Positions 46,418 to 53,945 of a DNA stretch of 64,000 bases are shown here, in pieces. The position numbers and the translations under genes are program-made. Where the stretch lies: positions 2,728,001-2,792,000 of the forward strand of contig NC_019751.1 of the NCBI RefSeq assembly GCF_000317435.1, in the 5' to 3' direction. This DNA comes from Calothrix sp. PCC 6303. GTDB taxonomy: Bacteria > Cyanobacteriota > Cyanobacteriia > Cyanobacteriales > Nostocaceae. The first letter of the stretch is position 1, and every line of letters begins with the position of its first letter. The notes below the pieces were generated by a model, which saw only the letters and a program-made list of their open reading frames with translations, had not been told where the DNA came from and did no database searches.

Positions 46418-46770
46418 TTGATGCTGTCCCAAAGTTGGCAAATCAAGTTGTACAATCGCTCACACCTAAAATAAATCATGCTGTAATGAGCGATCGCCAA
46501 GTAATCACCAATTTCATGACCGAAGGTGGAGTAGTCGCAACGGTGGGAGGAATAACAACAACAAGCACTGTTGTAACGATTGCAGTTGCGATCGCATCCC
46601 CTCCCAAACCTGTTTTTCTCAAGATTATGGCTGCTGGGATTGGTGGGGTTATTTTAGGAAGTATTTTCGCAGCAGTAATTCTTCGGCACTACAGAAAGGA
46701 GATTTTGAGGAATGATGCAATCCCAACATCCACCGTCAAACTATCAAAACAATCAACAAAACCTCGATGA
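46315..46770 (+). CDS. Hypothetical membrane protein, 151 aa
   Basis: Contains two hydrophobic spans (VVATVGGITTTSTVVTIAVAIA and FLKIMAAGIGGVILGSIFAAVI, each read in two parts) with a short Pro-rich turn between them, so a hairpin inner-membrane protein is likely. The start is uncertain: TTG 46315 overlaps the previous gene by 103 bp, and the first ATG (46486) would leave mainly the membrane part. It overlaps the next gene by 59 bp. No family recognised. Confidence 0.6.
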   Translation: MGKRGTPDIGSIQASIPTISGKNEYITVPFAEEIVDAVPKLANQVVQSLTPKINHAVMSDRQVITNFMTEGGVVATVGGITTTSTVVTIAVAIASPPKPVFLKIMAAGIGGVILGSIFAAVILRHYRKEILRNDAIPTSTVKLSKQSTKPR

Positions 46771-47650
46771 TTTTGATGAAGTCTGGGTGCCGAATCCGCT
46801 TGGGCAAACACAAGGACGTGCTGCAACATCAAGACTAATCGACATCATCAAATCGGGGAGTTTGGATTCCTTACTAACTAATCCTTGGTTGGTATCGATA
46901 TTTGTGGCAACGGTGATTTCGGTTTTAATTGGTGCGATCGCAACAACTCTAACTAGCCAGAAAAACCCAGAACTAACCCCAGAACAAGAAGCACAACAAG
47001 CACTGCTACAAAAATCCCAAAATCTGGAGCAAACTGATAGTAATTTCAGAGAATATCTTACCCGCGATGATAATGGTTCAGGCTTGGTTAGTAACCCTGG
47101 TTTATTGCAAGCAGCAACATTAGAAGCTGGAGCAAGATATCGCAATCGCGTTATTGCAAGTCTTAATAATCCCCAAAATCCTGCATACAACCAACATGAG
47201 GAAGTCATTAATTACAGTTCAGAAATTGAAGCATTAAAGCGGATTAATTTGGGAGCATCTGGGAAAGAAGCTCAATTAAAATATGTTGACCCCAGTACAG
47301 GTTTGTGGGTGACAATTCCAATTGATTCTGCTGAATTAGCTGCCAGTGGTTTGACTAAATTGAACATTATTTCTAACAGCAGAAGGGAAACCACACAAAG
47401 ATTTGATTTGGTCACAGTGGCTCAAAATATCCGCAAAATTCTATCTGAAGTCAAAGCTGTGAGACTAGAAGCTTTGCGTATAAAAGGATTAAGTCCAGTT
47501 GCATCGGAATTGGAAAAAACCGATTGGTTTGGGAATAAAGCAAGTCCTTCGGAGGCAGAAATTTCTGATTATCAACAATACCAACCTGAACCAATTCCGG
47601 CAATTCCAAAGCCCTCACCGAAAGCAACAGGAGGGAAGAATGACAAATAA
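46712..47650 (+). CDS. Single-span membrane protein, 312 aa
   Basis: Starts with two ATGs after GAGGA. A Gln/Asn-rich cytoplasmic head (~1-55) precedes one transmembrane span (PWLVSIFVATVISVLIGAIA, ~58-78), then an extramembrane part of ~230 residues (AATLEAGARYRNRVIASLNN, LKYVDPSTGLWVTIPIDS) and a Pro-rich C-terminus. The architecture resembles a VirB10/VirB8-like conjugation scaffold only in outline; no family motif is seen. It overlaps the ATPase gene by 11 bp. Confidence 0.68.
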   Translation: MMQSQHPPSNYQNNQQNLDDFDEVWVPNPLGQTQGRAATSRLIDIIKSGSLDSLLTNPWLVSIFVATVISVLIGAIATTLTSQKNPELTPEQEAQQALLQKSQNLEQTDSNFREYLTRDDNGSGLVSNPGLLQAATLEAGARYRNRVIASLNNPQNPAYNQHEEVINYSSEIEALKRINLGASGKEAQLKYVDPSTGLWVTIPIDSAELAASGLTKLNIISNSRRETTQRFDLVTVAQNIRKILSEVKAVRLEALRIKGLSPVASELEKTDWFGNKASPSEAEISDYQQYQPEPIPAIPKPSPKATGGKNDK

Positions 47651-49037
47651 ACTAATTTTTGCTCCCATTCCTTTGTTGTTGGGAGGTTGGATGTTTACCA
47701 GTAGTTTTAGTACCAATACGATCCAACAATCAGCAACCCCATATTCGACTCAACAACAAACTGTGGAAGTGGAAATGCCAGAACCAGCCAAGTCTTTTTT
47801 ACGATTTGGGGGGAGTGCGATCGCTATATTCGGAACCTCAAGTTTAGTCTTTTGGGAATTAGCCAGTAAGAAACGCGATCGCAATCGACCACAACTTTTA
47901 TTACCTGCTGGAGAAAATTTTATTCCCAATACAGGTTATTTCTCAAATAATTCTCAACCCATTTCTGATATACAGAGCGATGGTTTGAAGCGTTCACCTT
48001 CGGGCGATCGCAAGCATGGCATCCCATATAAGCAAGAGCAATTGAGCGACGAGGAAAGCAAACAACCAAATAATTTTAAGGCTCCAAAACAAACTCCAAA
48101 TTTCTACCAAACAGGTGGATTCCCCTTGAATTTACCTAACGAGAAGATAGATGCTGTCAGCCAATTTCAAGCGCAAGCCAATTCTGAAGATAAATATGCT
48201 TCAGTGCGATCGCTCGTTTACGAAAACACAGTGGGTATTGTTGGCAAGGAAAAGGGAAGTGGTAAAACCTCTAAACTTGGTTATTTAATTGCTGAACATA
48301 TCAAACTTGGTCATTTGGTATGGATGGTCAACCCTTTCGCCAAAGGTCAGCATTGGAAAGGAATTAAGGTTTTTGGACGGGGTTACAATTTTCTCGAAGC
48401 AACCAACGCTATCCGCGAATTTACTCGTATTGCGTTTTGGAGAATTGCGGAAGCTGGCGATGAAACAAAGGAATACGAACCCTTCGAGGACTACCATTTG
48501 AACCTTGCCCTGGACGAAATGTCCAATTATTCAAGTGAAATCGATGCTATTGATTCGACTGTAATGCCCAAATTCTGGGAAGCTGTTGTGCAATTTTTAA
48601 GACAAGCGAATATGTCCGTATCCTTCGCCAGTCATGGTGATACCCAAGCAATGCTCGGTGGTGCAAAGGCTTTGGCTGGGAAATCGGAAACCATTAAAGA
48701 TGCAATAGTTTGGTTGTATGCACAGGCTATTACCGATAGGAATATTGAGGGCAACAAGCGATGTGCAGGATGGGGATATTTGATTCGTCCCGATGGAGGC
48801 GATCGCCAAAAGCAACGAATCGATATTCCTAACTGGATGCAAGGACCACCTGCAACTCGGTTAGACGGCAAGGACAAATACAACTACATCGAGCTTGCTC
48901 AAAAATACTGTCCCCAGTTTTTGTACCTGCCACCCTCCAAGCAAAATCTGATCGAGGATACCCCAATTGATACTGAGCAATTTCGCCAAAAATTGATTGA
49001 ACAAGAGGATATCTGGGGATTAGAAGATGAGAATTAG
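47640..49037 (+). CDS. Membrane-anchored P-loop ATPase of the plasmid backbone
   Basis: I start at ATG 47640 (MTNKLIFAPIPLLLGGW), directly behind GGAGGGAAG, giving 465 aa; the longer frame from 47499 lies over the upstream gene. Two hydrophobic segments (~4-25 and ~58-78) anchor it. The ATPase has Walker A VGKEKGSGKTSK (~200-212), a Walker B-like LNLALDEMSNY (~287-297) and a later AVVQFLRQANMSVSFASHGD. The layout recalls plasmid DNA-handling or coupling ATPases (VirD4/FtsK/HerA class), but the class is not certain. It is the only enzyme-like component in this module. Confidence 0.75.
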   Translation: MTNKLIFAPIPLLLGGWMFTSSFSTNTIQQSATPYSTQQQTVEVEMPEPAKSFLRFGGSAIAIFGTSSLVFWELASKKRDRNRPQLLLPAGENFIPNTGYFSNNSQPISDIQSDGLKRSPSGDRKHGIPYKQEQLSDEESKQPNNFKAPKQTPNFYQTGGFPLNLPNEKIDAVSQFQAQANSEDKYASVRSLVYENTVGIVGKEKGSGKTSKLGYLIAEHIKLGHLVWMVNPFAKGQHWKGIKVFGRGYNFLEATNAIREFTRIAFWRIAEAGDETKEYEPFEDYHLNLALDEMSNYSSEIDAIDSTVMPKFWEAVVQFLRQANMSVSFASHGDTQAMLGGAKALAGKSETIKDAIVWLYAQAITDRNIEGNKRCAGWGYLIRPDGGDRQKQRIDIPNWMQGPPATRLDGKDKYNYIELAQKYCPQFLYLPPSKQNLIEDTPIDTEQFRQKLIEQEDIWGLEDEN

Positions 49038-49109
49038 CATCGGTTGCCTTAACTCAAGCGCAGGAGTGGCGAACCTGCGGATGCTCTGACTAATTTATTA
49101 GGAGTACAC

Positions 49110-49802
49110 ATGGTCAGAAAACAATTAAGAGGAACACATTTACCACAAGCAAGTTCCAGGCATTATTTGGACACCAACGTTGTAGATGCAAATTACGTTG
49201 GTAGAGAAGAATTTGATGATGACTACAACTATGGCGAAGGTGGCAGACATTCCCACAATAACCGTTGGAACGAGCGTGCTTACCGTGCTGGAGGTTATGC
49301 CAGAGGTGCTTATGATTGGGGAAAAAATTACAGCCGTGGTGTTACTCCAGCAATGGAGAATGGAGCCAGTGCTGCAATTGGGACTTTAGGTACAGTTGCT
49401 AGTCATACTAATCCATTCCGTCCTTGGCGATCGTTTGCATTCTGGAGCATGGGTATAGGAACTTTAGTAGTTGGTGGATGGGTGGCTCAATTTTTCCTGG
49501 GTGGAGTGATTGCCACTCGCAACCCCCGACAATTACCTCAGAATGCACCAACCGCAGTCAGATTTGGACACGGTGTTGTCAACGCGGGAAAACCAGTTGC
49601 TTCAGGAGTTTGGAGTGGTGTTGGTCAAGTTGCCAACGGTGCAGGGGATAGTTTGGATAGGGCAGTGCGCTTCCAAACAGTTGATTCCGATAATTGGCAA
49701 CAATCACCAGTTACAGTAAGACGACAGCAGCAACCAACTACTACTTTACCGTTGACTAATTGGACTGGTGATGGCAGCTATCAGTCTGTGCGGAGGAAGT
49801 AA
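49110..49802 (+). CDS. Hypothetical single-span membrane protein, 230 aa
   Basis: An Asp/Tyr/Gly-rich N-terminal region (EEFDDDYNYGEGGRHSHNNR) is followed by one transmembrane span (FWSMGIGTLVVGGWVAQFFLG, ~109-129) and a Gly/Val-rich region plus a Gln-rich tail. It has a GGAG site ahead of ATG 49110. No family recognised. It lies 72 bp after the ATPase gene and 3 bp before the next gene, so it belongs to the membrane module. Confidence 0.68.
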   Translation: MVRKQLRGTHLPQASSRHYLDTNVVDANYVGREEFDDDYNYGEGGRHSHNNRWNERAYRAGGYARGAYDWGKNYSRGVTPAMENGASAAIGTLGTVASHTNPFRPWRSFAFWSMGIGTLVVGGWVAQFFLGGVIATRNPRQLPQNAPTAVRFGHGVVNAGKPVASGVWSGVGQVANGAGDSLDRAVRFQTVDSDNWQQSPVTVRRQQQPTTTLPLTNWTGDGSYQSVRRK

Positions 49803-49805
49803 AAA

Positions 49806-50264
49806 ATGCACAGAAGAAGAGGGGGGGATATGGACAGGGGGAGAGAGGGGGAGGCATTTGAAGAATTTTCCTACTTCTCCCCTTCTGCTCTCCCTCACTC
49901 CTTTTGGGTGAAGATTCCTGCATCAAGTTTTTTAATTACGAGCGCTATGTTTGTTGTTTTTATTCTTGATATGGCGAGTCCCGGATATGGTTCGTTCGCT
50001 TTTGTTCCAGATTTACGACCTCAAATTTCAACCCTGACTGCTGATATTCGCTCTGATTTGGAAAAATTGATTCGCTCTGAGTCTGTTTCTAATACAAAAA
50101 AGTTGAACTCACCCTCCGGGTTCAAAAGTTCTCTGGGGGGAGAATCCCCCCAGCAGACTTTTTCACCAGATAAATCAAACAATTGCCAAACCCTGTTAGA
50201 TAGTTATAAAACAGGTGCTAAATGTCACTTCGAGCCAACGAATTACTCAGACACCTCCCGATAG
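49806..50264 (+). CDS. Hypothetical membrane-anchored or secreted protein, 152 aa
   Basis: Begins 3 bp after the previous stop with GGAGGAAG ahead of ATG 49806. The first ~25 residues are very charged, then a hydrophobic span (SFLITSAMFVVFILDMASPG, ~41-60) and a polar tail with two cysteines (CQTLL, KCHFEP). Part of the 5' end (GGGGGGATATGGACAGGGGG) and a Ser/Gly stretch (50107-50155) look like low-complexity or repeat sequence. It overlaps the next gene by 43 bp. It may be a small periplasmic protein; function unknown. Confidence 0.55.
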   Translation: MHRRRGGDMDRGREGEAFEEFSYFSPSALPHSFWVKIPASSFLITSAMFVVFILDMASPGYGSFAFVPDLRPQISTLTADIRSDLEKLIRSESVSNTKKLNSPSGFKSSLGGESPQQTFSPDKSNNCQTLLDSYKTGAKCHFEPTNYSDTSR

Positions 50265-51085
50265 AGGTTCAATACCAAGAATTAAAAGCTAACGAAGAGA
50301 TAGCCCGTCATAACCTTGTTGCTCAAGCTAGGGGACGTGCTTTGTGTTTTGGTTTGTCTTTGTTGATGGCTGCTGCGATCGCACACCCTGGAATCAACCA
50401 ATGGGTTGAAACTAAGCTCCAACTCAATCGCATTGCTGGTATTAATTTCTTCGCAAATTCCAATAAACCACAATCCAGTTCAAATATTGCTGCTGTACTC
50501 GTAGATTACGCCAAAAAGCAAAACTGGGAAATTCGCACAGGACAAGGAAAGTACAACATTTTCTACGTCCAAGGCATGTTTCCAAATGGTATACAAAACG
50601 ACAATGCACCCAACCGATTCAACGATTCCAGGTTTTTGGTTGAAGTTAACCCCACTCCGCGTTTAGTTGGAGCGTGGGAAGCATCTATAGAACCGGGAAG
50701 CCATTACACCAAGCAGCCGATGAATTCTCAGGGAACCGCACAAATACAAGTACCGGGACATTACAAAGCGTGGCGAATTGGCAAACATAAAAACCGTGAA
50801 TTGGCATTAGTTCAAGTTGCACCAGTCGATATTATTCGGGACAAAAATCGTAATGGCAAGCTGGATGAGGGGGATCAAAAAGAACATTCCCAAATCGGAG
50901 CAAATCAGCACAGTGCCAGCGACCAAAAGTTAGTTGATAGTGCAAGCGCAGGATGTCCTGTGGGACGCACATCCAAAGGACATCAAGAGTTTATGAGTTT
51001 TCTACAAAAAGATGTGGATTACAAAAATAATAAAAGTTTCACATTTTCAACAAGTTTTATCCCAGCCAAAGAATTAAATTTTTAG
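50222..51085 (+). CDS. Hypothetical envelope protein, 287 aa, with SAGC motif
   Basis: An N-terminal cytoplasmic helix is followed by a hydrophobic span (LCFGLSLLMAAAIAHPGI, ~41-58) and an exported domain (~90-287) with YVQGMFPNGIQND, RFLVEVNPTPRLVGAWEASI, PGHYKAWRIGKHKNRELALV and ASAGCPVGRTSKGHQEFMSF. The conserved His (GANQH) and Cys (SAGC) recall peptidoglycan-active folds such as YkuD-like transpeptidases, but that is a tentative resemblance. An envelope-remodelling role would suit a plasmid transfer module. It overlaps the upstream gene by 43 bp. Confidence 0.68.
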   Translation: MSLRANELLRHLPIEVQYQELKANEEIARHNLVAQARGRALCFGLSLLMAAAIAHPGINQWVETKLQLNRIAGINFFANSNKPQSSSNIAAVLVDYAKKQNWEIRTGQGKYNIFYVQGMFPNGIQNDNAPNRFNDSRFLVEVNPTPRLVGAWEASIEPGSHYTKQPMNSQGTAQIQVPGHYKAWRIGKHKNRELALVQVAPVDIIRDKNRNGKLDEGDQKEHSQIGANQHSASDQKLVDSASAGCPVGRTSKGHQEFMSFLQKDVDYKNNKSFTFSTSFIPAKELNF

Positions 51086-51108
51086 GATTTTGAAGAGGTA
51101 AATTCTCA

Positions 51109-51564
51109 ATGAGAGTGAAGAAATATCTTTCCCCAAATGATTATTACTCGTACATGAATAGCAATGCTTGGAGGAGCAAACATTATAACTGGCTCAAGCG
51201 ATGTCATTACAGATGCTCGATGTTTCCTTGGGTAAGAATTGGAAGATATTCATCCAAGAAATATGGGAAATATAACATCCATCATACAGGAGTTGGATAT
51301 CGACATTTAGGTCAAGAAGAATTATGGAAAGATGTACTTCCATTATGCCCGTTTGCTCATTGGCTAATTCATGGTGGAAATATGAAAGCTAAAGCTCCTT
51401 GGCAACCTAATTTAATCCAGAAATTTCTTCATTTGTGGTGTAGCCTACCTCTTTTAGTTAAACGGTTAATTTTGCTTGTATTGGGATTAGCGATCGCTTC
51501 TGCTTTCCCAATATATATAACATTAATTATGGGTGCAATAATTTTTTATTTATTATTCTATTAG
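51109..51564 (+). CDS. HNH-like domain fused to C-terminal membrane hairpin
   Basis: A 151-aa protein. The N-terminal part resembles an HNH nuclease/zinc domain: SNAWRSKHYNWLKRCHYRCS, IHHTGVGYRHLGQEELWKDV and LPLCPFAHWLIHGG (the HH...D..LC...H..IH pattern). The C-terminal ~45 residues are two hydrophobic segments (LPLLVKRLILLVLGLAIASA and IYITLIMGAIIFYLLFY). HNH with a membrane anchor is unusual. GAGGT precedes the start. The nuclease call rests on pattern only. Confidence 0.65.
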   Translation: MRVKKYLSPNDYYSYMNSNAWRSKHYNWLKRCHYRCSMFPWVRIGRYSSKKYGKYNIHHTGVGYRHLGQEELWKDVLPLCPFAHWLIHGGNMKAKAPWQPNLIQKFLHLWCSLPLLVKRLILLVLGLAIASAFPIYITLIMGAIIFYLLFY

Positions 51565-51570
51565 GTCGTG

Positions 51571-52344
51571 ATGTATTTCAATAAATTGGGGAAAAACTGG
51601 GATATATCTAACTTTTTATTATTAATAAGTGTTTCTGCCTTCGCTATTAGTAGACCAGCGATTAGTTTAGTGACAGATAGCATCGACAATATCTCAGAAT
51701 TCAGCACTTCATATTCAGAAAATCTCAATAGTTTGTTCGCTAATAATTCTTCTGTCGGTGTGCTAGCAATATGCGCGGCAGAGGGTAATTGTCAAGTTGA
51801 CGGACGAAAAACTTCGTTGTATTACTATCATGTTGACCCTGGAAATCGCAAGGTCAATCGCGGATTCTGTAGCGACCAAGGTCGGGGTGGTACAAACTTA
51901 GTAAATGCAGATGCTGGATGCTTAACAAGAACTAGAAGCCGCATTCCTAGATTAGTTAGAAAAACTCAAGCGGCTGGGGTAAATCCAGAACAGAATATTG
52001 AAGCATTCATCAATAATTTAGACCAGTGGAATCAAGCATCTCCTCGTGTTTCTGATGCTTTTCCAAAGAAATATGCTGATGCTCAAAATAAAGGATTAAA
52101 AGGAAAAGAAGCTATTTTATGGGCTAGAGTTGAGGCTTTTCGTAGAAGCGGTGGGGAATTAGAAGCTGGTAATTCACGAGTGGGTTTGTTTTCGATTTGC
52201 GCTAATCCCAAAAATACTTACTATAATACGAGACTACAACAATATTCAATGTTCTCAGAGCGTTGGCGATGGAATTGTATTGCTTTAGATCAAAAACGAA
52301 GATTAGATGCTATTAATCAAGTTTTGGCAAGAAATATTAAATGA
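51571..52344 (+). CDS. Secreted or membrane-anchored hypothetical protein, 257 aa
   Basis: Starts at ATG 51571 (GTG 51568 is adjacent). A hydrophobic N-terminus (FLLLISVSAFAISRPAISL) looks like a signal peptide or anchor. The exported part has six or more cysteines (CAAEGNC, GFCSDQG, AGCLTRT, SICANP, WNCIAL), suggesting disulfides, and a helical centre (VNPEQNIEAFINNLDQWNQA, WARVEAFRRSGG). Resemblance to lysozyme-like or plasmid envelope proteins cannot be confirmed. Last gene of the membrane module. Confidence 0.65.
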   Translation: MYFNKLGKNWDISNFLLLISVSAFAISRPAISLVTDSIDNISEFSTSYSENLNSLFANNSSVGVLAICAAEGNCQVDGRKTSLYYYHVDPGNRKVNRGFCSDQGRGGTNLVNADAGCLTRTRSRIPRLVRKTQAAGVNPEQNIEAFINNLDQWNQASPRVSDAFPKKYADAQNKGLKGKEAILWARVEAFRRSGGELEAGNSRVGLFSICANPKNTYYNTRLQQYSMFSERWRWNCIALDQKRRLDAINQVLARNIK

Positions 52345-52439
52345 ATTTATTCATCAAAATAACTAATAATAGTAACACAGCAGTGAAATGATTATATAAT
52401 ATAGGTAAGTTAAGAAAATCTTACTTATTTGACTGAATT

Positions 52440-53756
52440 ATGTTGTCAAAAAATAAGAAATTAGTAGTTAGTTTATTTTGTGGGATTGGTGGTCTTGATT
52501 TAGGCTTTCAATCTGCTGGTTTTGAAGTAGCGATCGCCATCGATAATAACCCCAAAGTCTTAGAATTATATCAAAATAATTTTCCTGATACGACAGTTTT
52601 ATGTAAAGATATCGGGGAGATTACAGCAACTGAGATAAGGGACATTATTCAACATAAATATCAAGATTGGGACGGAGAAATTGCCGCAGTAATAGGCGGT
52701 CCACCCTGTCAAGGCTTTTCGGTTGCTGGTAAGCAAAAACTTGATGACGATCGCAATCAATTAGTCCTCAAATTTATCAATCTGGTGATAGAACTAAATC
52801 CGTCAATGTTCGTGATGGAGAATGTTCCAGCTATTGAGTGGAAGAAGTTTGCTGGCATTACCGGGAATGCGATCGCTCTCATCGAAGAACAATATATTCT
52901 ATCCAAATGGTTGCTTACAGCTTCGGATTACGGCGTACCCCAAAAACGACAAAGGGCTATCTGGATTGGCTCAAAGTTTGGCGAAGTTATACCACCATTG
53001 GAGAGTGATAAAAAAGTTACAGTTGGGGATGCAATTTCTGACCTGAGTTACATTCCTATCAATTCTCAAACCGACACCTGGGAGTTGGGCGAAAAGGGCG
53101 AATATGCAGAATATTTGGACAAAATCTTCACTTCGACCCTTCGGCGCAGGCTCAGGGCAGGCAGGCTCAGTGACCACCCTTGTGTCTCGAAATCCCTTGA
53201 TATTAGTGGATTTCAAGCAACAGTACACACAGCAGCTACTCAACAGAAATACACCGATACAAAGCCTGGGGAGAAAGAATCAACTACTTGGGCATATCGA
53301 TTAGTGTCCGATGGTTTTTCCCCAACATTACGCGCTGGGAGCGGGAATCGAACCGCAGCGCGCCCAATTCATTACGAACATGCGCGGGTGATAACAGTTA
53401 GGGAAGCTGCGAGGTTACACAGTTTTCCTGATTGGTTCGATTTCGGGACAAGTAAGCTGGCTGCTCACAAGGCAATAGGGAATAGCGTTCCTCCTTTGCT
53501 GGCTTATGCTATTGCATCCGAAGTGTGGACACATTTGGAAGAACAGCAACAAAGTTCGACGGGGACAAATTGTTTTGTGTTTAAGCATCTCCTGGATTTA
53601 CAAACCCTTGAAGCGTCGCTTAGTTTGCCAATTTTTCACTCAATGGGACAACAGTCAGGAAAACTAAATTGCCTTGCTTTTGGTTTGGTTGATGCGGAAA
53701 ATGCCGAAGTTGGCAACGAGCGATCGCCTCCAGTAAAAAATATCTTCATATCTTAA
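52440..53756 (+). CDS. C5 cytosine-specific DNA methyltransferase
   Basis: A 438-aa DNA-(cytosine-5) methyltransferase. The motifs are in order: I LFCGIGGLDLGFQSAGF (~12-28), IV GGPPCQGFSVAG with the catalytic Cys (~87-98), VI FVMENVPAI (~122-130), VIII YGVPQKRQRAIWIG (~163-176), IX ITVREAARLHSFPDWF and X AHKAIGNSVPPLLAYAI. The target-recognition region (~220-270) carries an in-frame 46-bp repeat (53129-53174) encoding TSTLRRRLRAGRLSDH. No restriction enzyme is adjacent, so it may be an orphan (self-protection or HIP1-type methylation; not decidable). The last ~55 residues are an atypical extension. Confidence 0.9.
   Translation: MLSKNKKLVVSLFCGIGGLDLGFQSAGFEVAIAIDNNPKVLELYQNNFPDTTVLCKDIGEITATEIRDIIQHKYQDWDGEIAAVIGGPPCQGFSVAGKQKLDDDRNQLVLKFINLVIELNPSMFVMENVPAIEWKKFAGITGNAIALIEEQYILSKWLLTASDYGVPQKRQRAIWIGSKFGEVIPPLESDKKVTVGDAISDLSYIPINSQTDTWELGEKGEYAEYLDKIFTSTLRRRLRAGRLSDHPCVSKSLDISGFQATVHTAATQQKYTDTKPGEKESTTWAYRLVSDGFSPTLRAGSGNRTAARPIHYEHARVITVREAARLHSFPDWFDFGTSKLAAHKAIGNSVPPLLAYAIASEVWTHLEEQQQSSTGTNCFVFKHLLDLQTLEASLSLPIFHSMGQQSGKLNCLAFGLVDAENAEVGNERSPPVKNIFIS
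53129..53174. repeat. Short dispersed repeat inserted in methylase gene
   Basis: A CTTCGACCCTTCGGCGCAGG, CTCAGGGCAGGCAGGCTCAG unit, GC-rich and of the kind found as short palindromic dispersed repeats in cyanobacterial intergenic DNA. Its base composition differs from the rest of the gene, and it does not disturb the reading frame. Confidence 0.65.
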
Positions 53757-53945
53757 GATATTCCGACTTATTGTTAAACCCTAGAAAGTAGTGTTGTCAA
53801 AAATCTTCGAGGGAAACTTATCAATAGTATCGAAATATTGAGAAAAGTATAAAAATCGACTCTGAGTATCGAGTATTACGCTATATCATTTGTAGTGGCA
53901 ATTACTTGTAAGCACTATTTTAGGCGATCGCGTAGGAGTCTCGTT

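Noticed and set aside
47499-47639. Longer N-terminus of the plasmid ATPase
   Set aside because: The extension overlaps the upstream gene, is basic and low in structure, and the ATG at 47640 has a near-perfect ribosome site.
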